Of a stretch of 5,175 nt of DNA, positions 1-5,175 are shown one piece after another (position 1 is the stretch's first letter; every line of letters starts with the position of its first letter). The notes below the pieces were generated by a model that saw only the letters and a program-made list of their open reading frames with translations, searched no databases and was not told the origin of the DNA. The DNA lies in NCBI GenBank assembly GCA_017550775.1, contig JAFZOA010000389.1:1-5175 (forward strand), given 5' to 3'. This DNA is from Ruminiclostridium sp. Its GTDB lineage: Bacteria > Bacillota_A > Clostridia > Oscillospirales > Ruminococcaceae. The translations under genes were made by a program, and so were the position numbers.

Positions 1-925
1 CAGCACTGTATTTCTTCTTTAACTCGGACATCTTCATACCACCGGCAATATCCTTTACCGCAGCTACAACTTTTTGCGCACCTTTCTTCTCTGCTTTCTC
101 TGTAAACGATTCCAAGATCTTTCCACCCATATTATCCATCTCCTTTCTTGCCTTCTTCTGCGACCGCAACATATAGTCCATTATCTCAAGTATATATCCC
201 AGCAGATCTCCATATAGTTCAGATGCTCCGTTTTCTTCGAGAACCTTCTCCATCTTTGAGTAAATATCAAGATACTCTTTTATAAGTGCTTCAAGCCTCT
301 TAGCGTCTTTATCTAATGTCTCCAGCTCCTCTTCATAACGCATAACGTAGAACGGCAGGAATAGAAGAAGCTTCTTACGGAATATTACACTCTTTGTATA
401 GTTCTGGACTTTAATTACCTTTGATTCATAGGTCATCTTCTGTCCGTTTGGTGTACTTACTTCCACCGTCAGTTTATCCGGGGTATTCTTCGTATGTCTC
501 AAGTAAATAACAGCTGATTCAGGCAGTTCCACATGAAGATAATCCTTTTTCTTCCTTGCATGCTCCAGGGCTATCTCAAAATCGTATTCAAACATCCGGA
601 TAGCCATTGTTTTATCTTCATTTGACTGGCATTCCACATGATAAATATGCCCTTCGATCAGGAAAATACTATCGGTAACTATCTTTCCGTCTTTTCTGTA
701 AAACTCATTCTTTAACTGTTCGAACTCAGTATCCATACGATACTTTGTTCCAAACGCATCATTTATAACAGGAATAACGAACTGGGGCATACGGCTTATG
801 AGTGTACGATACACATCATCAAAAATCGTAGGCGAAAATTCTGTATTCTCCTTAATTGCCTGCTTATCCGTCCTTTTCTCTGCTTTCTTCAGCTTTTCCC
901 TGCCGGAAGCTTTTTTACTTGCCAT
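1..925 (-). CDS. PD-(D/E)XK nuclease-family protein (Rpn/transposase-like), C-terminus cut by window edge
   Basis: The frame is open on the minus strand from ATG at 925-923 to the left edge, giving 308 residues with no stop. The start is supported by AAGGAGA (complement of 932-938) six bases upstream and by a good promoter. Residues 1-27 are Lys-rich and polar. A PD-(D/E)XK-like core follows: D85 in IVTDSIF, then E98-x-Q100 in HVECQ, a spacing seen in the PDDEXK_2 / Rpn 'recombination-promoting nuclease / putative transposase' families. A helix after it carries R110 and aromatic residues (MFEYDFEIAL). Residues 195-235 are Glu/Lys-rich and probably helical or coiled coil, and 253-305 are basic. 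By family knowledge such proteins are Mg-dependent DNases or degenerate relatives, often multicopy and mobile. DNA cleavage here is inferred. No transposon ends are visible. It is divergent from the operon on the right and shows no functional tie to it. Confidence 0.75.
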   Translation of the reverse strand, partial: MASKKASGREKLKKAEKRTDKQAIKENTEFSPTIFDDVYRTLISRMPQFVIPVINDAFGTKYRMDTEFEQLKNEFYRKDGKIVTDSIFLIEGHIYHVECQSNEDKTMAIRMFEYDFEIALEHARKKKDYLHVELPESAVIYLRHTKNTPDKLTVEVSTPNGQKMTYESKVIKVQNYTKSVIFRKKLLLFLPFYVMRYEEELETLDKDAKRLEALIKEYLDIYSKMEKVLEENGASELYGDLLGYILEIMDYMLRSQKKARKEMDNMGGKILESFTEKAEKKGAQKVVAAVKDIAGGMKMSELKKKYSA

Positions 926-955
926 TTACTGTCTCCTTGCCGTTTTATTAAGTAT

Positions 956-984
956 ATTATACTGCTATTTTGGATAAATAACAA
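956..984 (-). promoter_or_regulatory. sigma-A promoter of the PD-(D/E)XK gene
   Basis: Read on the minus strand, TTGTTA (984-979) is followed after exactly 17 bases by TATAAT (961-956), a perfect -10 and a 4/6 match to the -35 consensus. The expected transcription start is near 949, which leaves a leader of about 25 nt containing the AAGGAGA RBS. It is the best promoter in the window and points only to the leftward gene. Confidence 0.75.
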
Positions 985-1091
985 TCGAAATAAACGGCTA
1001 TGGTCGGGTAAAAAGCTGAAATCCCATAAAGTCTTTTAGAAAATTGCCTCAGTTGGTTGCCGTACCCCCCCCGCTTTATACGAAAAGGGAG

Positions 1092-1130
1092 CAGCCTCGG
1101 AAATCTCTGGGCTGTTTAACTGTTTGTTTT
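1092..1130 (+). terminator. terminator-like hairpin with no upstream gene
   Basis: CAGCCT (1092-1097) pairs with GGGCTG (1109-1114). A C/T mismatch, a further GG/TC pairing and a five-base loop AAATC (1101-1105) complete the hairpin. A T-rich but interrupted tail follows (TTTAACTGTTTGTTTT). Two pairs are G-U and would become A-C mismatches in a minus-strand RNA, which favours plus-strand transcription. An outer pairing ACGAAA (1080-1085) with TTTCGT (1132-1137) can enclose it. No plus-strand gene ends just upstream in this window, so it may be an orphan terminator or the core of a short leader RNA. Confidence 0.4.
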
Positions 1131-1157
1131 CTTTCGTTTATTTGAAGTAGAATTTCT

Positions 1158-1182
1158 AACGTTTGTGTAATACACCGTTTTT
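1158..1182 (+). repeat. small inverted repeat GTGT-AAT-ACAC with outer AACG/CGTT
   Basis: GTGT (1165-1168) and ACAC (1172-1175) pair around AAT. As DNA the core is a symmetric 11-mer, GTGTAATACAC. AACG (1158-1161) and CGTT (1176-1179) extend the stem with a three-base TTT bulge on the left, and the right arm runs into five T (1178-1182). It could be a protein-binding operator or a weak plus-strand terminator; sequence alone does not decide. Confidence 0.3.
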
Positions 1183-1184
1183 CC

Positions 1185-1202
1185 TACAGGTTCCTGTAAC
1201 CT
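1185..1202. promoter_or_regulatory. two overlapping inverted repeats, possible operator
   Basis: TACAGG (1185-1190) and CCTGTA (1193-1198) form perfect 6-bp arms around TT. Overlapping them, AGGTT (1188-1192) and AACCT (1198-1202) form perfect 5-bp arms around CCTGT, so the two structures exclude each other. The site lies about 120 bp upstream of the sigma-factor start. Compact perfect dyads like this are typical of dimeric repressor or activator sites. No regulator is identified. Confidence 0.35.
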
Positions 1203-1238
1203 CCCCCAAAGTAATCTGTACATTTCATAGAAAATGAT

Positions 1239-1279
1239 TTTTCAGAAATGCTAAAATAATTGCAGTAATTTTCAGAAAT
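1239..1279. repeat. 11-bp direct repeat TTTTCAGAAAT, 30-bp period, upstream of sigma gene
   Basis: TTTTCAGAAAT occurs at 1239-1249 and again at 1269-1279, exactly 30 bp apart start to start and close to three helical turns, so both copies face the same side of the DNA. Each copy contains the dyad TTTC-A-GAAA. A related dyad TTTC-ATA-GAAA lies at 1223-1233. The second copy overlaps the only reasonable -35 hexamer of the operon promoter. This arrangement suits a cooperative binding site, although the AT-rich background makes short matches less surprising. Confidence 0.4.
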
Positions 1280-1296
1280 TTATCGTTTATTATAGA
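1269..1296 (+). promoter_or_regulatory. weak putative promoter of the sigma/importer operon
   Basis: TTTTCA (1269-1274), 16 bases, then TATAGA (1291-1296): four of six matches at each hexamer. The overlapping TATTAT (1288-1293) is a better -10 by itself but has no -35 at a proper distance. Transcription would start near 1300-1303, just before the AGGAGA RBS at 1305-1310. A typical ECF-type promoter (AAC-rich -35 with CGTC -10) was looked for and not seen, so autoregulation by the encoded sigma is not evident. Confidence 0.3.
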
Positions 1297-1318
1297 AGTT
1301 TAACAGGAGACCCGAACT

Positions 1319-1864
1319 ATGCTGACATTTACCCTTTCTCTCATCGACGAGCCGTCCGATAGAGAGAAATTCAATGAGATATATCGGAAATACAAAAATA
1401 TGATGTTCTATAAAGCTATGTCTTTGCTACACGACGAAGTGCTCGCGGAGGAAGCCGTTCAGGAAAGTCTGATAAAGATAGTGAAAAACATCTCAAAAAT
1501 CTCCGATGTTAATTGCAGTAAAACGAAGGCTTTTATCGTTATTATTGTCAGAAACACTTCGCTTGACATAATAAGAACCGAGCATATCGGAGAGACCGTG
1601 CCGCTCGGTGATGAAATCATTCCCGATGTCTCACAGGATGTGCTCGAAAAGTTGGTAAGCAGGGAAGGTTATGAAAAGCTGATGTCTGCGGTGAGTGAGC
1701 TTGACGATATTTACAGAGATATCCTTACTCTGCGCTATGTTTACGGCTACGGAAACGACGAGCTCGCGAAGCTACTCGGATTATCGCGGAGAACTATAGA
1801 ATCGCGGGTGTATCGCGGTAAGAAAATGCTTATTGAGAGGCTGGAGGGATACTTCGATGAATAA
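1319..1864 (+). CDS. ECF-type RNA polymerase sigma factor
   Basis: The product has 181 residues, the usual size for a group 4 (ECF) sigma factor, which binds core RNA polymerase and redirects it to a small set of promoters. Sigma region 2 spans about residues 15-88 (IYRKYKNMMFYKAMSLLHDEV, then AEEAVQESLIKI and RNTSLDIIR, the core-binding and -10 contacting parts). A short acidic linker follows (89-115), then sigma region 4 at about 118-175 with the helix-turn-helix NDELAKLLGLSRRTIESRVYRGKK, which reads the -35. AGGAGA at 1305-1310 sits eight bases before the ATG, and the N-terminus MLTFTLSLID resembles Clostridia relatives, which supports this start. The stop overlaps the next gene by 8 nt, a gene that encodes a membrane anti-sigma candidate. 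The protein is probably held inactive at the membrane until a signal arrives. Target promoters are unknown. Confidence 0.93.
   Translation: MLTFTLSLIDEPSDREKFNEIYRKYKNMMFYKAMSLLHDEVLAEEAVQESLIKIVKNISKISDVNCSKTKAFIVIIVRNTSLDIIRTEHIGETVPLGDEIIPDVSQDVLEKLVSREGYEKLMSAVSELDDIYRDILTLRYVYGYGNDELAKLLGLSRRTIESRVYRGKKMLIERLEGYFDE
1843..1848 (+). promoter_or_regulatory. RBS that fixes the anti-sigma start at 1857
   Basis: GGAGGG lies inside the end of the sigma gene, eight bases before ATG 1857. A longer in-frame version starting at TTG 1833 would add eight residues (MRGWRDTS) but would place this RBS inside the coding sequence and has no good site of its own. ATG 1857 is therefore preferred. Confidence 0.8.
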
Positions 1865-2543
1865 CAAGGCAAATAACGCGGTATTCGATGTCATACTTGC
1901 CGAGGCTCTGAAAGAAAACTGCGTCAGAGAACTATCAAAGCCCGATGAAAAGCTACCGAAACACGAATTTTCTCCGGACTTCGATAAAAAGGTAAAGCGC
2001 TTATCCCTAAGCATAGACCGCCCCGAAAGGATAAAACACACCGGAAAAGCTGTCCGAAAGATAATGCTATCTGCTGCGGCAGCAATGGGTATTGTTTTCT
2101 GTGTATTCCTCACGCAGCCACCGGTGTTCGCATCGGTGGAGAGAGTGATAAAGAACAGTCTGCCCTTCTACGATATTTTTATGTTCAAAGGTGAAGCCGA
2201 CAGGCAGAGCTTTGACAGCGGCAAGACTTTCGGATATGTTCCGGACGGCTATTCGCTGCGAACGGTGATATACAATACCGAAAGCGTTTTTCAGGTGTAT
2301 AACAGTGCCGATGATTCGCAGATAAGATTCAGATACGGCACAGCCGACCATTCCGTGATAACACAGGAAACAGACAGCCGCAAGGTGGAGACATTCACCA
2401 GAAACGGAATGGTCTATCATTATTACGGCTCACGACACAACACGAAAAATACTTTGCTGTGGTATGATGACAACTGCTATTATCAGCTTGACGCACAGCT
2501 TGAAAAAAATGAGCTTCTGAAGATAGCAGAAAGTATAAGGTAG
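1857..2543 (+). CDS. single-pass membrane anti-sigma protein with DUF4367-like extracytoplasmic domain
   Basis: The product has 228 residues from ATG 1857. Residues 1-67 are a charged cytoplasmic segment (FDVILAEALKEN at 10-21, LPKHEFSPDFDKKVKRL at 33-49), as found in Clostridia proteins encoded next to ECF sigma factors. Residues about 68-86 (KIMLSAAAAMGIVFCVFLT) form one membrane span with positive residues on the inside. The outer part ends in a DUF4367-like domain from about 120 (FGYVPDGYSLRT, later LLWYDDNCYYQLDAQL and ELLKIAESIR). No zinc anti-sigma motif (HxxxCxxC) is present, so sigma binding by the N-terminal segment is inferred from position and topology. The gene overlaps the sigma gene by 8 nt, which implies translational coupling and matched amounts. 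The outer domain is the likely signal sensor. What it senses is not known. Confidence 0.85.
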   Translation: MNNKANNAVFDVILAEALKENCVRELSKPDEKLPKHEFSPDFDKKVKRLSLSIDRPERIKHTGKAVRKIMLSAAAAMGIVFCVFLTQPPVFASVERVIKNSLPFYDIFMFKGEADRQSFDSGKTFGYVPDGYSLRTVIYNTESVFQVYNSADDSQIRFRYGTADHSVITQETDSRKVETFTRNGMVYHYYGSRHNTKNTLLWYDDNCYYQLDAQLEKNELLKIAESIR

Positions 2544-2552
2544 GAGAAGAAT

Positions 2553-4694
2553 ATGAAAATAACAAAGAAAACCGCGGTCTGTGCTGTATGCGTCACGCTC
2601 ATGCTGTTGTCGGGCTGCAGGGATTCCGCGAAAAATGTGGGACTCGGCAGCTTTATTACCGAAGAGAATGTGCAGGATGTAGACTTCGCTCCGATATATC
2701 CGAAGGAAGGGGAATATTTCAATTATTTCGCAGTTATCGACGACGCGCATACCGCCGTTATCAGCTATTACGAAACTACTGAATACACAGACTTCAATAC
2801 ATTTGTCATATACGAAAACGGCGCGCGGGTGTATGAAAAGCAGATCTCCAACCGCTTTGATTCGCTTTGCTATGACAGTGAAAACGACTGCTTCTATTCT
2901 CACAACAATTCCGACGATACATTTTACAGACTCGACCGCGATTTCAACATTACCGGAATTGTTGCGGAGAACATACATCTGTTCTACACCAAAAGCTCCT
3001 ATGTGCATAACGGGAAGCTCTGGTTCAACGCAGTCACGAAATTTCACTCGCAGGATGTGGAAGAAAGGCAGAGGGAAATACAGGAAATGACGGATAACGG
3101 TACTCTGAGTGATTATCACGATAACGGCGAAACGTTGTTCATAGTCAATCTGAAAGACAATTCCGTCAGAAAAGCCGATATCCCGAACCTAATCTGTGAT
3201 TTCTGCGACGGCGTAAATGTATATTGCTACACCTGCAAGGACGAAAAATATGAGCTTTGCAGGCTTGACGAAAACGGCAGTATCGCGGCAAAGACCGTGC
3301 TTCGAGACACCGGATATATCAGATCGTTCATTCTTCGCGGGAACGATCTGCTGTACAGCACAAATGAATCCCTGTTCTTTACCAAGAAAGACCTCGTTAC
3401 CGGACTTGTGACTACGAACGAGGAGGATATCTACGCTCTTAACAGTGGCGATCTTCAGATGTATAAGGGCAATCTGATATGCAACGACAGAATGAACCGC
3501 CGCATAATAGCCTACGGACAGGAAAAGAACGAGTCGGTCACGGCAGAGCTGAAACACGCGGGAGAAACGCTGGTGCTTGGGCAGATACAAAGTGAAATGA
3601 TATCGCTAAAAATACAGGATATAACGAAGGATACTGGTATCGAGCTTACCACAGCTACCTACCCCATGGAGGAGGACGAGCTGTTGATAAAGCTCATGGC
3701 AGGCGACAGCGATATAGACATATATTTCATTCACTCGGCAAGAAATATCGGCAGAAATCTCTGCAGGAACGGCATTTATGAGGATATGAGCGGCTCCACG
3801 GTATTACAGACTGAGTTTTCAAGGTATTTTGACTATCTGTCCGATTATTGCCGAAACGGGAATGATATATGGTGCGTTCCGATACGTGAGGATCAATTCG
3901 GGACATTCTATATCCCCGAAAATATGGAATCAGCGGGTATCGTACCCGCGGAGCTCACGACCTTTGACGGATATATGGGTGCTCTCGAAAAAGCCCAAGC
4001 CGACAGCGAGCATATCTGCTATTCCAACTTCGGCAGCTTTGCCGACACCGTCCTGCATGACAGCTATAATGTGAATTACAGCTATACCAACTATGACACC
4101 GAGCTGTACAGGCACCTGTTCAGGGCGCTTTATGACGGATGGGATCACAATAAGACGCATGGCGAGCACCCGCTTTTCAACAATCCTTATGCCGAGCGTG
4201 GCTATACACGGGATATGGAATTTGATACCGGAAAGATCATTTTCAAGACAAGTATATTCAGCGACCTGCTCCCCGACGACAATAATATGGATAACTGGCG
4301 TGCCATACCGTTTCCGCATATAACGGGAGACTCTGACAAGAACCCCGCGATACTTGAATACGCGGTGATAAATCCGTTTGGGAAGAAAAAGGACGCGGCG
4401 CTCGAGCTGCTTGAATATGTGGCCGTCAACATCAGTAAATACGGCAAGTATTATCGTTCGGGCAGCTCTGCGAACTTCTTCTATAAGGATAAAGCGGACT
4501 ATGAAGGCATTTACGATACCGAAAGCCCGCTGTTTGACGATATTTACAACGCTTATGTTAACGGCGCAATATGGGAAGCGGCATACCCATCGGAGGCTGA
4601 GTATTTTGTGTGGGAATATCAGGACGGCAGGTATTCGCTCGATGATGTGATAGAACATCTGGAGCATATTACGGAGATGGCACAAAATGAGTAA
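2553..4694 (+). CDS. ABC solute-binding lipoprotein with N-terminal beta-propeller-like domain
   Basis: The product has 713 residues, against about 400-450 for usual family 1 sugar-binding proteins. Residues 1-21 are a lipoprotein signal ending in LLSG-C22, so the protein should be lipid-anchored outside the membrane. About 50-335 contain strand-rich repeats of the type 'G-x-hydrophobic ... LxRLDxxG' (near 103-137, 150-208, 215-250, 260-290, 303-330), suggesting five or six propeller blades. About 338-710 match an extracellular solute-binding domain: LLIKLMAGDSDIDIYF (377-392), NPFGKKKDAALELLEYVA (607-624), and a C-terminal helix after SLDDVIEHLEHITEM. The RBS AGGAGA (2542-2547) overlaps the preceding stop, leaving a 9-nt gap. 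A permease gene follows with overlap, which supports an importer role. The ligand is unknown; a carbohydrate or oligosaccharide is inferred from the permease type. The propeller half might add ligand binding or sensing. Residues 215-228 hold two CxxC pairs. Confidence 0.85.
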   Translation: MKITKKTAVCAVCVTLMLLSGCRDSAKNVGLGSFITEENVQDVDFAPIYPKEGEYFNYFAVIDDAHTAVISYYETTEYTDFNTFVIYENGARVYEKQISNRFDSLCYDSENDCFYSHNNSDDTFYRLDRDFNITGIVAENIHLFYTKSSYVHNGKLWFNAVTKFHSQDVEERQREIQEMTDNGTLSDYHDNGETLFIVNLKDNSVRKADIPNLICDFCDGVNVYCYTCKDEKYELCRLDENGSIAAKTVLRDTGYIRSFILRGNDLLYSTNESLFFTKKDLVTGLVTTNEEDIYALNSGDLQMYKGNLICNDRMNRRIIAYGQEKNESVTAELKHAGETLVLGQIQSEMISLKIQDITKDTGIELTTATYPMEEDELLIKLMAGDSDIDIYFIHSARNIGRNLCRNGIYEDMSGSTVLQTEFSRYFDYLSDYCRNGNDIWCVPIREDQFGTFYIPENMESAGIVPAELTTFDGYMGALEKAQADSEHICYSNFGSFADTVLHDSYNVNYSYTNYDTELYRHLFRALYDGWDHNKTHGEHPLFNNPYAERGYTRDMEFDTGKIIFKTSIFSDLLPDDNNMDNWRAIPFPHITGDSDKNPAILEYAVINPFGKKKDAALELLEYVAVNISKYGKYYRSGSSANFFYKDKADYEGIYDTESPLFDDIYNAYVNGAIWEAAYPSEAEYFVWEYQDGRYSLDDVIEHLEHITEMAQNE

Positions 4695-5175
4695 GAAATT
4701 CACAAGAAAGATGTTTTTTATCGGTCTTCCAGCGATAGCGGGCTTTCTGTCAATGTATGTCTATCCAATGCTTCGGGTAGTGTATTACTCTTTGATAAAC
4801 AACACCTATCACGCGAAATTTGTAGGTCTCGCAAATTACACCGAGGTGCTGGGCAACAGATATTTCCGGCTCGCCATGCGCAATACGGTGATATTCTCGG
4901 CGGTATCGGTATTTCTTCTGCTTCTGATTGCCGTGGTATTATCGTATTACATTCTCATGAATGGAAATAGGATGAATCGCCTGCTTGCATGCGCGATTCT
5001 GCCTGCAGCGGTACCGAGCGCAGCGATGATTTATGTATGGCGGGCCTGTTTCGCCAACTTTTATTATGATGAATTATGCAGACATAATTTTTGGGGGAAT
5101 GCATTTGAGATACTTCCGGTATTGACGTTGTTTTTATGGAAAAATGCCGGAATATCGGCGATTATCGTTACCGCC
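4687..5175 (+). CDS. sugar ABC transporter permease (MalF/UgpA type), C-terminus cut by window edge
   Basis: The frame is open from ATG 4687 to the right edge, 163 residues, against about 290-310 for a full permease. The start overlaps the stop of the binding-protein gene by 8 nt (ATGAGTAA), with GGAG at 4673-4676 ten bases upstream. Residues 9-36 form the first membrane span (FFIGLPAIAGFLSMYVYPML). FVGLANYTEVL (46-55) is the hallmark loop of MalF/UgpA-family permeases. Spans two (about 67-90) and three (about 98-120, ILPAAVPSAAMIYVW) follow, then FLWKNAGISAIIV (149-161), matching the family's 'WKxxGxxM' region. The stretch between VWR and LWK seems shorter than in typical members. The EAA loop that contacts the ATPase lies beyond the window. 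It should form the channel with a second permease encoded downstream and use a shared or separate ATPase. Confidence 0.88.
   Translation, partial: MSKKFTRKMFFIGLPAIAGFLSMYVYPMLRVVYYSLINNTYHAKFVGLANYTEVLGNRYFRLAMRNTVIFSAVSVFLLLLIAVVLSYYILMNGNRMNRLLACAILPAAVPSAAMIYVWRACFANFYYDELCRHNFWGNAFEILPVLTLFLWKNAGISAIIVTA

Larger units (their letters stand above)
926..1318. other. divergent intergenic region without a gene
   Basis: No open frame of meaningful length is visible on either strand; plus-strand ATGs near 1000 and 1234 stop within a few codons. The left end holds the promoter and RBS of the minus-strand gene. The middle holds a run of eight C (1065-1072) and a terminator-like hairpin (1092-1114). 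The right third is AT-rich and carries small inverted repeats (1158-1179, 1185-1202), an 11-bp direct repeat and the presumed operon promoter. That is much signal for a simple spacer, so regulation of the operon or remnants of an earlier neighbour are both plausible. Confidence 0.8.

Noticed and set aside
1200..1318. ECF-type autoregulatory promoter for the sigma gene
   Set aside because: TGTAAC at 1195-1200 resembles an ECF -35, but no CGTC-like -10 follows at 15-18 bases; not supported.
1833..1856. TTG start giving a 236-aa anti-sigma protein
   Set aside because: The extra eight residues would encode across the GGAGGG RBS that serves ATG 1857, and a TTG start has no better site upstream.
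1857..2060. Zinc-binding anti-sigma domain in the cytoplasmic segment
   Set aside because: The segment has a single Cys (C22) and no HxxxCxxC arrangement.
2430..3119. A 229-codon open frame on the minus strand
   Set aside because: It lies antisense to the well-supported lipoprotein gene, has no RBS-supported start that I can see, and its product is a Cys/Ile/Val-rich sequence without recognisable domains; it is a shadow of the opposite frame.
3930..4703. A 257-codon open frame on the minus strand
   Set aside because: It is antisense to the solute-binding domain, which has clear family motifs; the minus-strand product has no coherent domain pattern.
1..5175. CRISPR array, tRNA, rRNA, insertion-sequence ends or integrase site
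   Set aside because: No regularly spaced repeats, no tRNA cloverleaf, no long terminal inverted repeats and no target-site duplications were seen.

Overview
The window looks like a chromosomal segment of an anaerobic, low-to-moderate GC Firmicute, most likely a gut or rumen Clostridia member (Ruminococcus / Oscillospiraceae / Lachnospiraceae type). The reasons are AGGAGA/GGAGG ribosome binding sites, an ECF sigma factor paired with a DUF4367-type membrane anti-sigma protein, a large lipoprotein sugar-binding protein, and a PD-(D/E)XK (Rpn/transposase-like) protein of the sort abundant in these bacteria. The taxonomic call rests on gene style, not on a marker gene.

Layout: (i) 1-925, minus strand: the N-terminal 308 residues of a PD-(D/E)XK nuclease-family protein, running off the left edge. 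It has a clear RBS and a good sigma-A promoter (TTGTTA-17-TATAAT). (ii) 926-1318: a 393-bp divergent intergenic region with no gene. It holds that promoter, a C8 tract, a terminator-like hairpin with no gene upstream, several small inverted repeats, an 11-bp direct repeat with 30-bp spacing, and a weak promoter next to the rightward operon. (iii) 1319-5175, plus strand: a tightly packed operon of four genes: ECF sigma factor, single-pass membrane anti-sigma protein, a 713-aa lipoprotein that joins a predicted beta-propeller-like N-terminal half to an ABC solute-binding domain, and the start of a MalF/UgpA-type sugar ABC permease. The permease continues past the right edge, where a second permease would be expected.

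How the genes may work together: two of the three operon junctions are 8-nt overlaps of the form ATGA(A/G)TAA and the third is a 9-nt gap whose RBS overlaps the stop codon, so the four proteins are probably made together. The simplest reading is a transmembrane signalling pair (sigma and anti-sigma) encoded with a carbohydrate-type importer. The extracytoplasmic half of the anti-sigma protein and the propeller-bearing binding protein would sit on the same outer face of the membrane. A direct functional link is inference. The most unusual elements are the chimeric binding protein and its co-transcription with a sigma/anti-sigma pair.
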